Origin: Ariolimax columbianus
Lineage: Eukaryota > Mollusca > Gastropoda > Stylommatophora > Arionidae
Reading direction: 5' to 3'
DNA: 64,000 bases
NCBI GenBank assembly: GCA_036924085.1
Contig: JAVGWX010000007.1
Location: forward strand, 71,811,948 to 71,875,947
Positions within the stretch are counted from its first letter, which is position 1. Each line of letters opens with the position of its first letter. Made by a program: the position numbers and the translations under genes. The notes under the pieces were generated by a model. That model searched no databases and was not told the origin of the DNA. It saw only the letters and a list, made by a program, of their open reading frames with translations. This document shows positions 53,027 to 63,909 of this stretch, piece by piece.

Positions 53027-53039
53027 GAAATAAAATATC

Positions 53040-53230
53040 TACATGTCTAACATCTTCTTACATAACAATGAAATAGACGTGAATAAACAAATTAGAGCTG
53101 GAAATTAAAATGTTGTTTATTTTTATTTTCAATTTAAGTTATTGGTGGTGGAGGTCGGAAGGGAATGGTAGGGCAAGTCGTTTGTTGGTAATTTCATCAA
53201 ACAACAATATTAGTGATCTCCACCTATAAC
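53040..53230. other. short intergenic stretch
   Basis: Nothing recognised. ACCTATAAC at 53222-53230 is the left target-site duplication of the next element. Confidence 0.4.
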
Positions 53231-53699
53231 CAACAAAATGATAAAAGTAAAAGTCTTGAGAGCCTGTGTTTTTCCTGTGGCCGTGAATCATGGACGATTA
53301 CCAAAACTTATAGACAAAGAATCGAATCTTCGATTCAAAATGTTACAGAACGATCCTCAAAATGCCATGGACAGAGAAACAAACAAATGTAGACATTCGG
53401 CAAGAGTTGAGCATAGAGGAGAACTGGTTTATCAATTCCATTTTGGCTAGAAAATGCAAATACTTTGGTCACATCAAGAGACACACGGGTCTTGAGAGAA
53501 CGGTGATGGAAGGCATGGTGCCAGGTAAAAGAGGAAGGGGTAGACCAAGAAGACGATGGTACCAAGATATCCAGGAATGCCTGGGTATGACTGTGGCGGA
53601 GGCTGAAGTTTTGGCAAGAGAACGAGTTTCTTTCAGACAGACTGTGATGGGATCGACGTTCTACAAAGTACATGCTACATGATGATGATGATGATGATG
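53231..53699 (+). mobile_element. 5'-truncated RTE-like LINE with target-site duplication
   Basis: Encodes the post-RT tail: KVKVLRACVFPVAV, then after a frameshift KQTNVDIRQELSIEENWFIN, SILARKCKYFGHIKRH, MVPGKRGRGRPRRRWYQDIQ. It ends in (ATG)n at 53681-53699. Flanked by ACCTATAAC at 53222-53230 and 53700-53708. One or two small frame breaks only. Confidence 0.8.
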
Positions 53700-53763
53700 A
53701 CCTATAACGTTACTTATTTCTTATCGCGGACCACATTACTCAAAGAAGGACCAAGCCGTATAT

Positions 53764-54273
53764 CTTCTTCTTCTGCGTACGCAGTCAGACAGTAACCATT
53801 ATTTTTTCGAAAAAAGCGGCGGTCATCCTGAGGCTCTCGCCACTGCCATAGAGCTTGTCTTGCAGTTCCACTGGTAATGGCCACATCTGCTCTCTCTGAT
53901 CCTCGTATGTCGGGCAGTTCTGCAGCAGATGTTCAGCGGTCATTTTACCAGTACCGCACGGGCATTCGTCGGTACACCCTATCTTCAATTTGTTGAATAG
54001 GTGGTACCTCAGTCTGTTGTGGCCAGTGCGAAGTCTGAAGACAACGACCTGCTCTCTTCGGTTCAACTGGTAATAGGCATCGTTTTTGGTGTAACCAGTA
54101 TGTTCGGTTTCCCATTTGGTCATGTATCTGGCTTTGATAAGCCGTTTTGACTCTTCGTACGTCATACTGGTATCTGTTTGTGGTAGTCTTGCACCTTCTT
54201 TTGCCAGTCTGTCTGCCTCCTCGTTGCCTTGGATGTTGCAGTGTGACGGAACCCACTGTACCACTACCCTTTT
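53764..54273 (-). mobile_element. 5'-truncated I-like LINE with 15 bp target-site duplication
   Basis: The minus-strand frame from 54273 to 53785 is open from RVVVQWVPSHCNIQGNEEAD to FFEKIMVTV and stop, followed by the family tail (TTC repeats at 53764 on this strand). It is flanked by a perfect GACCAAGCCGTATAT at 53749-53763 and 54274-54288. Nearly identical to the intact copy, so very recent. Confidence 0.92.
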
Positions 54274-54288
54274 GACCAAGCCGTATAT

Positions 54289-54527
54289 AATATGTATCCC
54301 ATTTATAAGACACTGTGTAATTACTCTGAAGGGCTGGGGCTACATGGGAAAATACCATTTTTGTATAACAAGGACGTTGAGATGCTTCAATGAGCGATAG
54401 TGAAACAGTTCTGATAGCAGTAACACATTGTCGTATTGTCAATGAGAGGTCGTCTGTTTCTCAGATAGACGTCAGATTAATTCGCTAGTATTGATATACT
54501 TCAGTCTATTCCGCTTCAGAAAAAGCC
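54289..54527. other. intergenic, nothing recognised
   Basis: No supported feature. Confidence 0.35.
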
Positions 54528-54705
54528 GAGAGCTAGTACAGGTCTCGTGAAGTCTCAACAACGTTATCTCCGACGGCTGTATCTTCTATATGACACAACC
54601 TTGATTCTTCATGTGCGTGTGTCAATCAACAGTACTGCAGTACTGGAGTGACACACTGTTTGGCACAACTTTTGAATGTCTAAAGGGATTTGAGACTTCA
54701 TTCTT
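54528..54705 (+). repeat. repeat family C, copy 1
   Basis: Matches 63726-63900 in the same orientation: GAGAGCTAGTAC, TCTCGTGAAGTCT, GACGGC-GTATCTTCTA, GTGTCAATCAACAGT, CTGGAGTGACACACTGTT, TTTGAGACTTCAT. Non-coding, about 175 bp; probably a short transposon or part of one. Confidence 0.6.
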
Positions 54706-56470
54706 CAGACATCAGTTTTTTTTGTATAGTATGGCGGGGCCTAACTCTTTCCTTGCTACATTTTCTTTCCGTAATGTACCAAATGTATCTATTTAAAGCT
54801 GTATAACAGGTTACAAATGTGACACCCATGTTGTACCCAAAATGGGACATGCTGCAGCTTGTATTTGACTACGATCCAAACTGCAGATTAGCTCCAGTGG
54901 TGATCTCTCTATCACTTTCATTCTCAGGTAATCGTGGGCTAAGGTATGATGTAGTGGAATAATAGCTACACAAATGTTGTTTTATAGACGAATGTAATGG
55001 CTGGAGCCACGAGGTTTATGTTTGTCTTTTTTCATCATTTACAGAGATGGGAATGTGTTAATAGTGGCAAATGCTTCAACGAGGCTTATTGTACAGATTA
55101 CAAATGAGTGTTTCACTTTCTTGTGTCGTATTAGGAGACGGCTGGAGGTACAACAATTCTGTGACAACACGCAACTATTACTGAGTGTGGGTAGGCGGAA
55201 ACAGCGGATGGAAGGAGAAAAACAACGGATTGGAAGAAAACGATATACTACGTCATGTCTTCTTAACGTCTAGGTATAAAATACATTACAAAAAGAAATG
55301 ATAAACATCACGTAGGGACGCAAATTGTATTTCAATGAATTGACCTATTCCACTATAAAAATTAACGTGAAAAATAAGCTAAACACACATGGTTTTCTGT
55401 TTTGTGTGCTTTCTTATTTACTTTTAAAAATGTATCCGTTTATTATGTCCTTGCCCAAGTGCCGATGCCTTAGCCGAAGTAGCACATCATGTATCATTGT
55501 TTATGCGGAATATACATTGTTTTGTTGTATAATCATTCACTAACGTTACACTTCACAATACCAACTTAGCTGTATCTGTTAACAAAATATGTTGGTATAA
55601 TAAACGCTTACAGTAAACATAATACTTCCAACGTTCTGTTTTTGCAATTCAAAGTGTGAATCCCCGTTTTATTGTTTCATTTTCATGTCGCTTGGTGTAC
55701 TAACTTTGTTGGACAATGAATTTCGTGAGACAATAATTAACGTTGTAGGCCAATGAGACCTAATCAACTATCGTCTTGTCAATATCACAAGCATTTTCTC
55801 TACATAACCCGTTCTCATGCAGATATCACGAGGGAACTCTAGGAAATCTATGAAATTAATCCAGCATCCTCAATAACATAATTTTCAATTAAACAACAAC
55901 GGTGGAGGCAGACAGAGTGGTATGTAACAAGGCGGAACTAGTAAAACCATCGTCCCTGATCAGTATTGGTCCTCTGATCAGGATAGATGGCCAATGACAA
56001 CTCCAGATCCATCGGTCTAGATCCCTGCAGTGCTAGTATGGCTACGTGGGGGGTGAAATATCCCAATCGTCCGCTGGTCTCTTTGTAACGAAACTGCACG
56101 ACTGGAATGTAACACTGGTTGCCTAAAGTCTCTGCAGAGTCTTTTGGGTTTGCTGTTATCGAAAGGTCATGCACTCGCCTCCAAAATCGATGAAAAGAAA
56201 CGGGGGACTATCGAATCCCGCAAGTTTTAAAGTGATCCCTTATCTCACGGGAGGTAGGACCTGCATCCTGAGTTTCCTCCAGTAGTTTTTGACAAATATC
56301 TTGCCACTGGTTAAAGGTAGCTAGGGACCAGAGAATGAGGTCGAAAACAAACGCAGCCTCTTGTTTTACTTTAAATCAAAATACAGCGCAAGTTACATCA
56401 TCAAGACAAAACCGTCTGTTGATGTGGGAATCATCGCTTGCGAATAGTAAGTAACACAATCTATACTATT
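54706..56470. other. intergenic, nothing firm
   Basis: Short unsupported ORFs only. 55930-56230 looks like an old repeat but I cannot define it. Confidence 0.35.
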
Positions 56471-56484
56471 AAAAAGAAGGAAAA

Positions 56485-57030
56485 CCGATTGGGGCCAAGT
56501 GGTCTCCAGGTATGGTGCCCCATGTGATGGAGGTGGCTGGTTCAAATCACGGTGAAGATCGGGATTTTTTCATGTGGATCGTCTGGTAAAAATGTTCACT
56601 TATCTCTGAATAGTGAGATCAGACACCCGTGTGAAGTGGCGATCACGTTAAACATCCATTGGCAGTTGGAAATCGAAAAGCCTCTGCTCGGACAACATTT
56701 AAGTTACAAATCAACTAAAATTATTCTAGGCATTTTCACCCCACAGAGAATATGTCGCAAAAAGGTGACTGTGTGGCCATAACCTCAAATCTTTGTTATT
56801 TGGTTATGTGAGCGTCATAGATTGCGCCTGGCAGGCTGTTGGTCTACGTTGCTCTAATTTACACTTCGGTCCTCATCAGTTCCAAAAATAAGGGACCGTA
56901 TATTATAGAGGCTACCAATCGTTAGGTTGGTAACAGATACTGGGATTGACCTTGCAGGTATTCTGCGGATTTTCGTCTGTCAAAAAAATTAAGCAAAGGA
57001 GGTCACACCGCCCCACAACGTATAACAACA
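56485..57030 (+). mobile_element. tRNA-derived SINE carrying repeat family B
   Basis: A tRNA-like head (A-box-like GGGCCAAGTGG near 56493, B-box GGTTCAAATCA near 56534) is followed at 56735-56990 by the body shared with the reverse complement of 17173-17524 (GAGAATATGTCGCAAAAAGG, GTTATGTGAGCG, GGCTACCAA...TTGGTAA, GGGATTGACCTTGCAG). A small inverted repeat CTACCAA-TTGGTA is kept in both copies with a changed loop. Confidence 0.55.
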
Positions 57031-58499
57031 CAAGTAGACTGAAGATAGATTGAAATGTTTAAAAAGAAGTCGGATATTTAAGTTACAAACGCCACCATAA
57101 ACAATAATTGTTTAAATAATGACGGGCACGACATTCAATCGATTCATTATTACCACTGACATTATCTTTGCTATTATCGTCAGTGCAGTTCATATATATC
57201 ATCAAAATTATCGTCATATACTTTTCTTTTTCTTCTTCTTCTAACGGCTCCATTTTTCCATGATAATGCAGCGTACGTTAGTTTTTCTTGTACAAAGGGT
57301 TTATTTGGTCCACATCATAGAGCTTGTTGTTGGGCCTTTCTTCTTCAAGGTCGGATCTGTTGTTATGAAGGCTGATCTTTGTGTAGCAAGACGGTATTTA
57401 TGGACCATCTTTTTCATCTGGCCGTGAGCCTGGCAATTGGAGAGTTGCGTATACTTTTCGTTCCTTGTTTACTTTCACTATTTCATGGAGGATTATATAA
57501 CAAAGTTTCAGGACACAAATCATTGACAAACATTGTCATCATATTTTTCGGAGTAATATCGTGCAATTGCCTTGTCAGATTAGCTAATGGGAGAACTTTA
57601 TGTGTGATGGATGTAGCCCCTATTGCACTGTTGGCATGTCGTTAAATGCATTGAATACCCGTCATTCATAGATTTCAAGTGATTGTTGATCGTTGAGTAG
57701 CATCAAAGGCTTGAATTAATAATATTGAAACTATCTTTCATACAGGATACATGAATAAAACAGTGAACAGCTGGTGATCTCTAGTATAAGAAAATGTTGA
57801 GAATAATAAAAACAATAGTTGTCCATTGCAAGCTAACACAGCGATAGCGTCAGATATACATAATTTACTAATTTACATAGGAAATGGACTTCTATAAAGG
57901 TTATATCAAAAGAAAAACAAAGATACCATTTGATATGGAGGTAGAATGATCGATATTCAATTGGTGAGCCCTTTTAAATAGCATGGGTGGGTTATAACGT
58001 CCATGTTCTGTCAAGAATCGATGTCGCTGCACTGCAGGATAACCTATACATTCTCTATGTCCTAAGAAAATGGTAAACAATGTGAAAACTAATGTTTCCA
58101 CCAGCCTGCTGATTGTACATATCTCTGGTCCGTAATCTCAATTTTAATGATGGGACATTTTGCTTGCGCCAGCAATTATATAACATCATGATGGTGTGAA
58201 CAAACTATCCAGAGCAATACCAAAGCCTCTCCTCATATAGTTTTGTCGGTATCTAATAGTACACAAACGCGAGGTTACATGAGCAACACTAAATATCTTA
58301 GTTGAATGTCAAACTGACACACTGCGGGCTGTTGTACACAGATAATGTAGCATATAACTCCTAATTACTTACAACATGTTTATATAAGTGACATCTCAAT
58401 TTGCTTGTGATAATACGTTTCCTTCTCGGTACATAAATATGTTAGGGATCAATAATGCAGGTGTATAAAACAAGTACAATTAATTAGCAACCATTACGT
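57031..58499. other. intergenic and upstream region of paralogue 2
   Basis: A TTC-rich tract lies near 57226-57243. From about 58370 the sequence resembles the upstream region of the first paralogue. Nothing else recognised. Confidence 0.4.
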
Positions 58500-58525
58500 T
58501 ATACAAGAAAAAAACGTAGTCAGTG
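58500..58525 (+). promoter_or_regulatory. core promoter of paralogue 2
   Basis: TATACAAG at 58500-58507 and TCAGTG at 58520-58525 align with TATAAAAG and TCAGTG of paralogue 1. The box is weaker here. A separate TATAAAA at 58464-58470 could be used instead. No upstream ATG lies in the implied leader. Confidence 0.45.
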
Positions 58526-58637
58526 TTAAAATCTTCTCAAACCCAGCGGCTGTCGTAAAATAGAGATACTACTATCTTGTGGAAACATCACACTGATCTA
58601 TTGGTGTTTAATTATTTTAACATAGCTAACTAAAGAA

Positions 58638-59312
58638 ATGGTGCTGTTTGGAAGTTCTGTTGTGCTATATTTTCTTACAATAACCATTTTACCACAGGAA
58701 GGAGGACAGGATGTATCAAAGTTAATTCTTGATATCGCTAAAGTGCTTGCTGATATCACAAATGATACACATATTTTGCACACATTCAAAGTTTCTGCAG
58801 AAGCCAGAGTTCTTGTCATCGTCGAGGTTTCAAGCATCACTGGACTAGAGCGAACCGTGGGGAGACTGTTGCGACTTGGACCCATTAACATTGATAGCCA
58901 ACCTATTATACATTATGAAAGCTTTGCACGGAACCTCGGAGTGTCTGGTGAGTTGACCATGCCCTTCAACGGAGCCTTGCACAAGGAGAGACTTTACTGG
59001 CTTGATATTAGCTTAGAATATCACGGTAAAACTACGCAGCAACTTTTAACTCTCTGGAAAAAGACAGCTAAAAGTGCCATGATATCAAGAGATACAAAGC
59101 AATTAAATTTCTTGCTGTTTAAGAGTCTTGCAAAAAGAACAATTCATGAATTCTTAAATATCCCAGCCTCAATGGAGGAGTTTGAAGTTTTTGTGTTTGA
59201 GCATTCGCTATATTCAGATAATGGCTGGAACACATACATACACGTAAAGGCGCTGCAGTTTATGGACGATTACATCCGTTATCTCAATACGACCGAACGA
59301 CCTACCAACTAA
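58638..59312 (+). CDS. uncharacterised protein, two ferredoxin-like modules predicted (paralogue 2)
   Basis: Intronless ORF of 224 aa ending in TAA, paralogous over its full length to 466-1149. Most conserved: GGQDVSK, HTFKVSAEARVLVIVEV, TGLERTVGRLLRLGPINID, QPIIHYE, RLYWLDISLEY, LQFMDDYIRYL. The pattern beta-alpha-beta-beta-alpha-beta in residues 8-90 fits a ferredoxin-like or dimeric alpha-beta barrel domain, and the second half may repeat it. No cysteine pattern, catalytic motif or transmembrane segment stands out; the N-terminal hydrophobic stretch is too short to be a sure signal peptide. Function unknown. Confidence 0.72.
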   Translation: MVLFGSSVVLYFLTITILPQEGGQDVSKLILDIAKVLADITNDTHILHTFKVSAEARVLVIVEVSSITGLERTVGRLLRLGPINIDSQPIIHYESFARNLGVSGELTMPFNGALHKERLYWLDISLEYHGKTTQQLLTLWKKTAKSAMISRDTKQLNFLLFKSLAKRTIHEFLNIPASMEEFEVFVFEHSLYSDNGWNTYIHVKALQFMDDYIRYLNTTERPTN

Positions 59313-60817
59313 CTAATCCCGTAGCTGACTCACTGGTTTTGAAAGCCAATACAAAGAAGTATGATTTATGCTTGATTTCTAAAATGGTTTCTATTCTGAG
59401 ATAATTTATTAAGCAGTTGATTACGAAATCAGCTTAATGTTTTGACAGTTGATAATGTGCGGGTCATCTGTGTTGTTCTACTAGAACCAAATAACCACTG
59501 TGGCCTACAGGAACACACACGTTTAGTTGTAATTGTCTGAACAAGTTTCTGATTTGTCAAGCGTGATTCCAGAGCTATAAATTTCAAAAAATTCAACGTC
59601 AAGTGATTTTTTTATGTTTATGCAATACAGTTACGATGTTTTGATAATTTTGAATATTTTAGTACCTAAAATCATTGTTCTGCACTTCTCGTCACTACAA
59701 AACTGTTCTTGAAGCGCTTCCAGAAAACTACTCATGGTGATTTGGCGAATGTGTTGCAGTTGGGATGAATATTTTATACATCTACTGAAATAGACACATA
59801 TTAAAGTAAGATTTTCTCTCTATAGCCTGCAAATTTCACAATCAGTGGGTCCTTGTCGGCCGGATTAAAATATATATATAACTGTCATGATTTATCTGCA
59901 TCGCCATTTGTTCATGTATATTGAACGAAATATATTTAGGTTGTTATTTCAAGCTGCCGTTTTCTTGTTTGTTTCATCATATAGATCAACAATAAAACAT
60001 TAAAATATTCATTTGATTCATTGTTATTTTTTTCAATGCAGTTATTATGTTTAATCTAACGCTCGTTGTGTAAGTATCTGCTTGTCCTACAACATCGGTG
60101 ATAGTGATAGTATTAGATGTTCATTTAGTTTTAAATCATTGAAAGTCCTAATGTGTTGTAACATTTGCTCATTTCTAGAACTCATGTTACTGCAACTGCT
60201 GCGTTGCCAATTTTGTATACATTGAATGTCAACAGGGAGCTCTTCTGTTTTATTGTACAGATACTCGTTTTAAAAATAATAAAATCAAACGAAATAATAC
60301 TGTTTAGCGCGAACATTATATTTTTTCTTCGGTGCTGTAGAAATAATGTAATTGTTGTTACACTACGGCTATAATTTCTAATGTACCTATGAATTAGTTC
60401 GTGTGATTCAATTTCCTGTACATTCAACCATTATTATTTATTGCAGTGTTAGCATGAAAAGTAGAAAAACCTATTGACTAAACGAAGATTTCACATACAA
60501 GAAGTAGGATATTGTATGGTTATTGTGTGAGAATATGCATAAAGAATAATACATACTGCAGGGCATGCGTTATGCAATTACATAGTAACACATGTTTAAT
60601 AACAATTAGAATGATAACTCTTTGTAATCAGCAGATCCTAAATGTCAAGAAACTCGTTAGTGGAAAGAGAAGGACGTTTCTAGTCATGACGGCATAGAAG
60701 ATGCATTGCATGCTAAATGTGGAATGTGGAAGGCTCTTATTTGAGACATAAATGAAAATATGGACAAAGTCACTTTACAAGCAGTTCAAACGAGACGACT
60801 TACATGTCATAAACCAC
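59313..60817. other. 3' flank of paralogue 2 and intergenic
   Basis: ACTCACTGGTTTTGAAAGCC after the stop and the AATAAAAC near 59988 correspond to sequences after the first paralogue. 60065-60817 shows nothing recognised. Confidence 0.4.
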
Positions 60818-60844
60818 TTTACATCATTGTATAGGTGCCCTTTC

Positions 60845-61258
60845 AACTTCTTCTTCTTCTACTTCTTCTTCTTCTTCTTCTTCTGCTTCTTCTTCTTCTT
60901 CTTCTTCTTCTTCTTCTTCTATCAATTAATGTTATGCTTTTTGTCCGTCATGGTTCACGAAGGTGATTGTGCTTTTCGCGGTCTTCGCTGGTCCTCCACA
61001 GCTTTTCGAGCATAGTGGCTCCCCCACGGGCTGGACTGTCTCTCTTTGGTCTGAATAGATCGGGCAGTCCTGTTAAATATGTTTTGGTGTTTGCTTGGGT
61101 GCTTCATAATCGTAAGTGTCTCTGAGATCATTTTGTGGAGTTGGGTCTTGAGTTTACAATGTCCCGTTCTAAGTCTGAAGATCTTTATCTGCGCATCTCC
61201 CCCTAAGTTTGTCTATGCTGTCATTGTCTGGCTTGTATTCTTTGTGTTGGTCTGTCCA
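60845..61258 (-). mobile_element. 5'-truncated LINE (second RNase H-type family), copy 1
   Basis: Minus-strand 3' end of an I-like element: GTCCCGTTC (from RLRTGH), the cysteine-bearing C-terminus with broken frame, and a 3' end TAACATTAATTGATAG followed by an unusually long (GAA)n seen as TTC repeats at 60846-60927. Flanked by TTACATCATTGTAT at 60819-60832 and 61259-61272; the match continues with mismatches for about 10 more bases. Confidence 0.7.
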
Positions 61259-61274
61259 TTACATCATTGTATCG

Positions 61275-61790
61275 ATGACCTTTCTTCTTCTTCCTCTATT
61301 AACTGATGTTATGCTTCTAGTCCGGTGAAATTCACGAAGGAGACTGTGCCATTCAGGTCTTCGCTGGCCCTCCACAGCTTTTCGAACAAGCTCGTTTCTT
61401 CAGGCTAGACTGTCTCTCTTTGTTCCTCATAGGTCGGGCAGTTCTACACAATATGTTCTGATGTTTGCGTGGGTGCTCTACAATCGCAGGTGTTTCTGAA
61501 ACACATTGGATGGAAGTGGGCCTTGGGTCTTCAATGTCCCGTTCTGAGTCTGAAGAACTTTGTCTGCCCATCTCTGCCAAGTTTGTTTATGCTGTCATTT
61601 TTTGGCTTGTATTCTTTGTGCTGATCTCTCCATTCTGTTCTCGTGGATCGTTTGATGAATGTCGGCTTCATTATAACTCTGTCGATGGGGAATCTGGTTC
61701 TGGAATGAGTACTTCGCACTTTTCGGTTTCAACTTCAATGATGTCTGCGAATTTTCTGTAGATTTCTCTGGCCAGAAGGTTGAGGCTTTT
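61275..61790 (-). mobile_element. 5'-truncated LINE (same family), copy 2
   Basis: Tandem to copy 1. The minus strand reads FRLRTGH, CDCRAPTQTSEHIVQNCPTY, EEQRETV, then FEKLWRASEDLNGTVSFVN in shifting frames, equivalent to the RLRTGH...HLLQNCPTYEDQRE end of the main family but clearly another lineage. It ends in a short (GAA)n at 61283. The neighbouring insertion used almost the same target site. Confidence 0.7.
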
Positions 61791-61954
61791 TGTTAGTAAT
61801 CAGTTTATCGTTCTCTCTTGGAATTTCTGTTGCTGTGGATGATCAAGTGGTCTCTTTAGTTTTTCAAAACTTTCTAAGCCACCCGAACGTTGGGTTACCA
61901 ACTGGTTTTGAAAGAAAACGTAATAAACAAAAATGTTTCTAGATGGGTTTTGTT

Positions 61955-63130
61955 TTTTCAAAATAAGACGGACCTTACTCTTTTTCCTTGAAAACACATT
62001 AACCACTGGAGGTTGTCCACCAGCAGGGCGATGTAGGTGACCTTATTGCTACCGCGTGCATTCTTTCCTGCTCGCAAAGGGTGTGAGTCGTTAGCAATCA
62101 ATGTGGGAGTGTAGTGATTTTCAAATTTCCTGAAATAACAGAACAAATAGAGCAGCAATATTGCATCACATTTTGTAAAAAGCTTGGCAAAGCGAAGTGG
62201 AAACCATTAGGAAGTTTCAGCAAGTTTTTGGTTGACGATGGCATCACATAAATTATGGAGTGGCACAATTATTTCAAAGATGACTACGCATTGACCAATT
62301 ATGAACTTACAGTCAAGGTGGAGATAAGCATTGGTTCAGTACACTTCATTGAAAGCGATAATTTGACCATGCAGAGAATTTTCTCTAAATTCGAGCCAAG
62401 CCAGCTATCGATGGACCAAAAGCATCTTTGACTGGAAGTCGTGCAAGTCATGCTGGAATGCGCAAACGGTTATTCTGGCTTTCTGAACAGTTTGTTATAA
62501 GTCGTGGGTTTGCGAGTATGACTGATAAACCAAGGTTCCGTTGCCACAGTGGAGACATTTCTTTCCTCATGCCTGAGGACCACCGAAAAAAAAGCAAGGC
62601 AAGTGAGCAGCATGGTCAAAGGAATGTTGATCGTTTTCTTTTATTCCCGTAGGATGGTGCATCACGAATACGCACTACAAGACCAAAGAGGCCATCTGTC
62701 GCCTTCGTGATGCTCTGCGAAGAAAACGACCTGACCTGTTGGTAACAGGAACTTTACCAGGTCCATCATGACAACGAGTCCACCCATTGTCCGTATCTGA
62801 TTCAGAATTTCTTTACCAAACACATAATTTCTCTAGTTCACCAGGCAACACATCTTCATGACATGTCTCCGTCCGATTTCAGGCTGAAAATGCCGTTGAA
62901 TAGGGCCCGATTTCAGTCACGAGAAGACATTATGCGGAACTCTACGGCCCATCTGTACTCGATTTACTGAGTCATTAATGAAAGTCTTTTGACAGTGGTG
63001 AGGCCACAGAGAGAACTGTGTGTAGTTCTAAGAAGAGTCATTTAAAGGGGATTACGGTTTCAGACCTGCAGGTCAGTAGTTGTGTTTTTCCAGAAAAATG
63101 TCCGATATATTTTTAACAGTTTTAGGTCAA
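61955..63130 (+). pseudogene. mariner-family transposase, decayed
   Basis: + strand frames read, in order, EQIEQQYCITFCKKLGKAKW, a helix-turn-helix-like VKVEISIGSVHFIESDNLTM, FSKFEPSQLSMDQKHL, MVHHEYALQDQ, CSAKKTT and a SPSDFRLK/KMPLNRARFQSREDIMRN end. This is the mariner order from DNA-binding to the DDE domain, with many stops and frameshifts. The right end TTTTTCCAGAAAAATGTC matches that of the deleted copy at 33505-33555. Confidence 0.75.
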
Positions 63131-63725
63131 AACAAGTGAATAACTCGATCCCTAGGGAATGAGAGGAGGGATAAACATAAATCAGGGTCGATGAATGAGA
63201 TAACAGCAGTCAGTGACTCAAAGCCTGCTGCTTGCGTCAAGATCAGCGAAATAGGGCTGCATAAAACACAATTCCACATCTTAGTCGCTGCCCGGGAAAC
63301 AGGATGTATTCATTTCTGGAAAGAAAAATCCGGTTTGAACAATAATATGTAATGATGAAACGGATTTGGTTGGGTTGAAAGACGCAGCTATTGCAGGATG
63401 ACTTTAAACTTCACGAGAACGTTATTGAAATGTCGTGTACAGGATCAACAACGACAAAAAGGACAATACAATCAAAATCAATATTGTGCTTGGCTAGTTT
63501 TGCCTCTACTGTTAGTTTTTTCGCGTAAAAAGAAAATCCTACACGGATGAAGAAGCTGTTTGTTAAATGACACACATTGAATGCATGCTAACACTATACA
63601 ACGGGGATAAACAACTTTTAAAAGAAATTCAAAGAAAACAGATACATAAGAACGAAAGAACATTCGTAAGGATGCACAATACGTCGAACTGAGAAAATTG
63701 AGAATCAAAGAGCTAGTGGAACTAG
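63131..63725. other. intergenic, nothing recognised
   Basis: No supported feature on either strand. Confidence 0.35.
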
Positions 63726-63900
63726 GAGAGCTAGTACTAGTCTCGTGAAGTCTAAACAACGTAATCCACGACGGCAGTATCTTCTACATGACTCAACCTT
63801 GATTCGTGATTTGAGTGTGTCAATCAACAGTGCTGCATTACTGGAGTGACACACTGTTAGGCACAATTTGAGAATGTCCAAAGGCATTTGAGACTTCATG
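63726..63900 (+). repeat. repeat family C, copy 2
   Basis: Second copy of the sequence at 54528-54705, same orientation, about 85% alike by eye. Its right end abuts an RTE-like fragment. Confidence 0.6.
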
Positions 63901-63909
63901 ATACAGTGT

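Larger units (their letters stand above)
45634..53039 (+). mobile_element. rDNA-LINE chimeric insertion with 13 bp target-site duplication
   Basis: GAAATAAAATATC occurs at 45634-45646 and at 53027-53039, immediately after the (GAA)n tail of the LINE. GC content jumps directly inside the left copy. Between them lie, in one orientation, the presumed 5' external transcribed spacer, 18S to base 1237, three 18S-derived hairpin units and a full LINE. A direct repeat bracketing the whole 7.38 kb block is what a single target-primed insertion primed at the LINE 3' end would leave. The first GAA of the right copy could belong to the tail, so the duplication is 10-13 bp. Confidence 0.7.
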
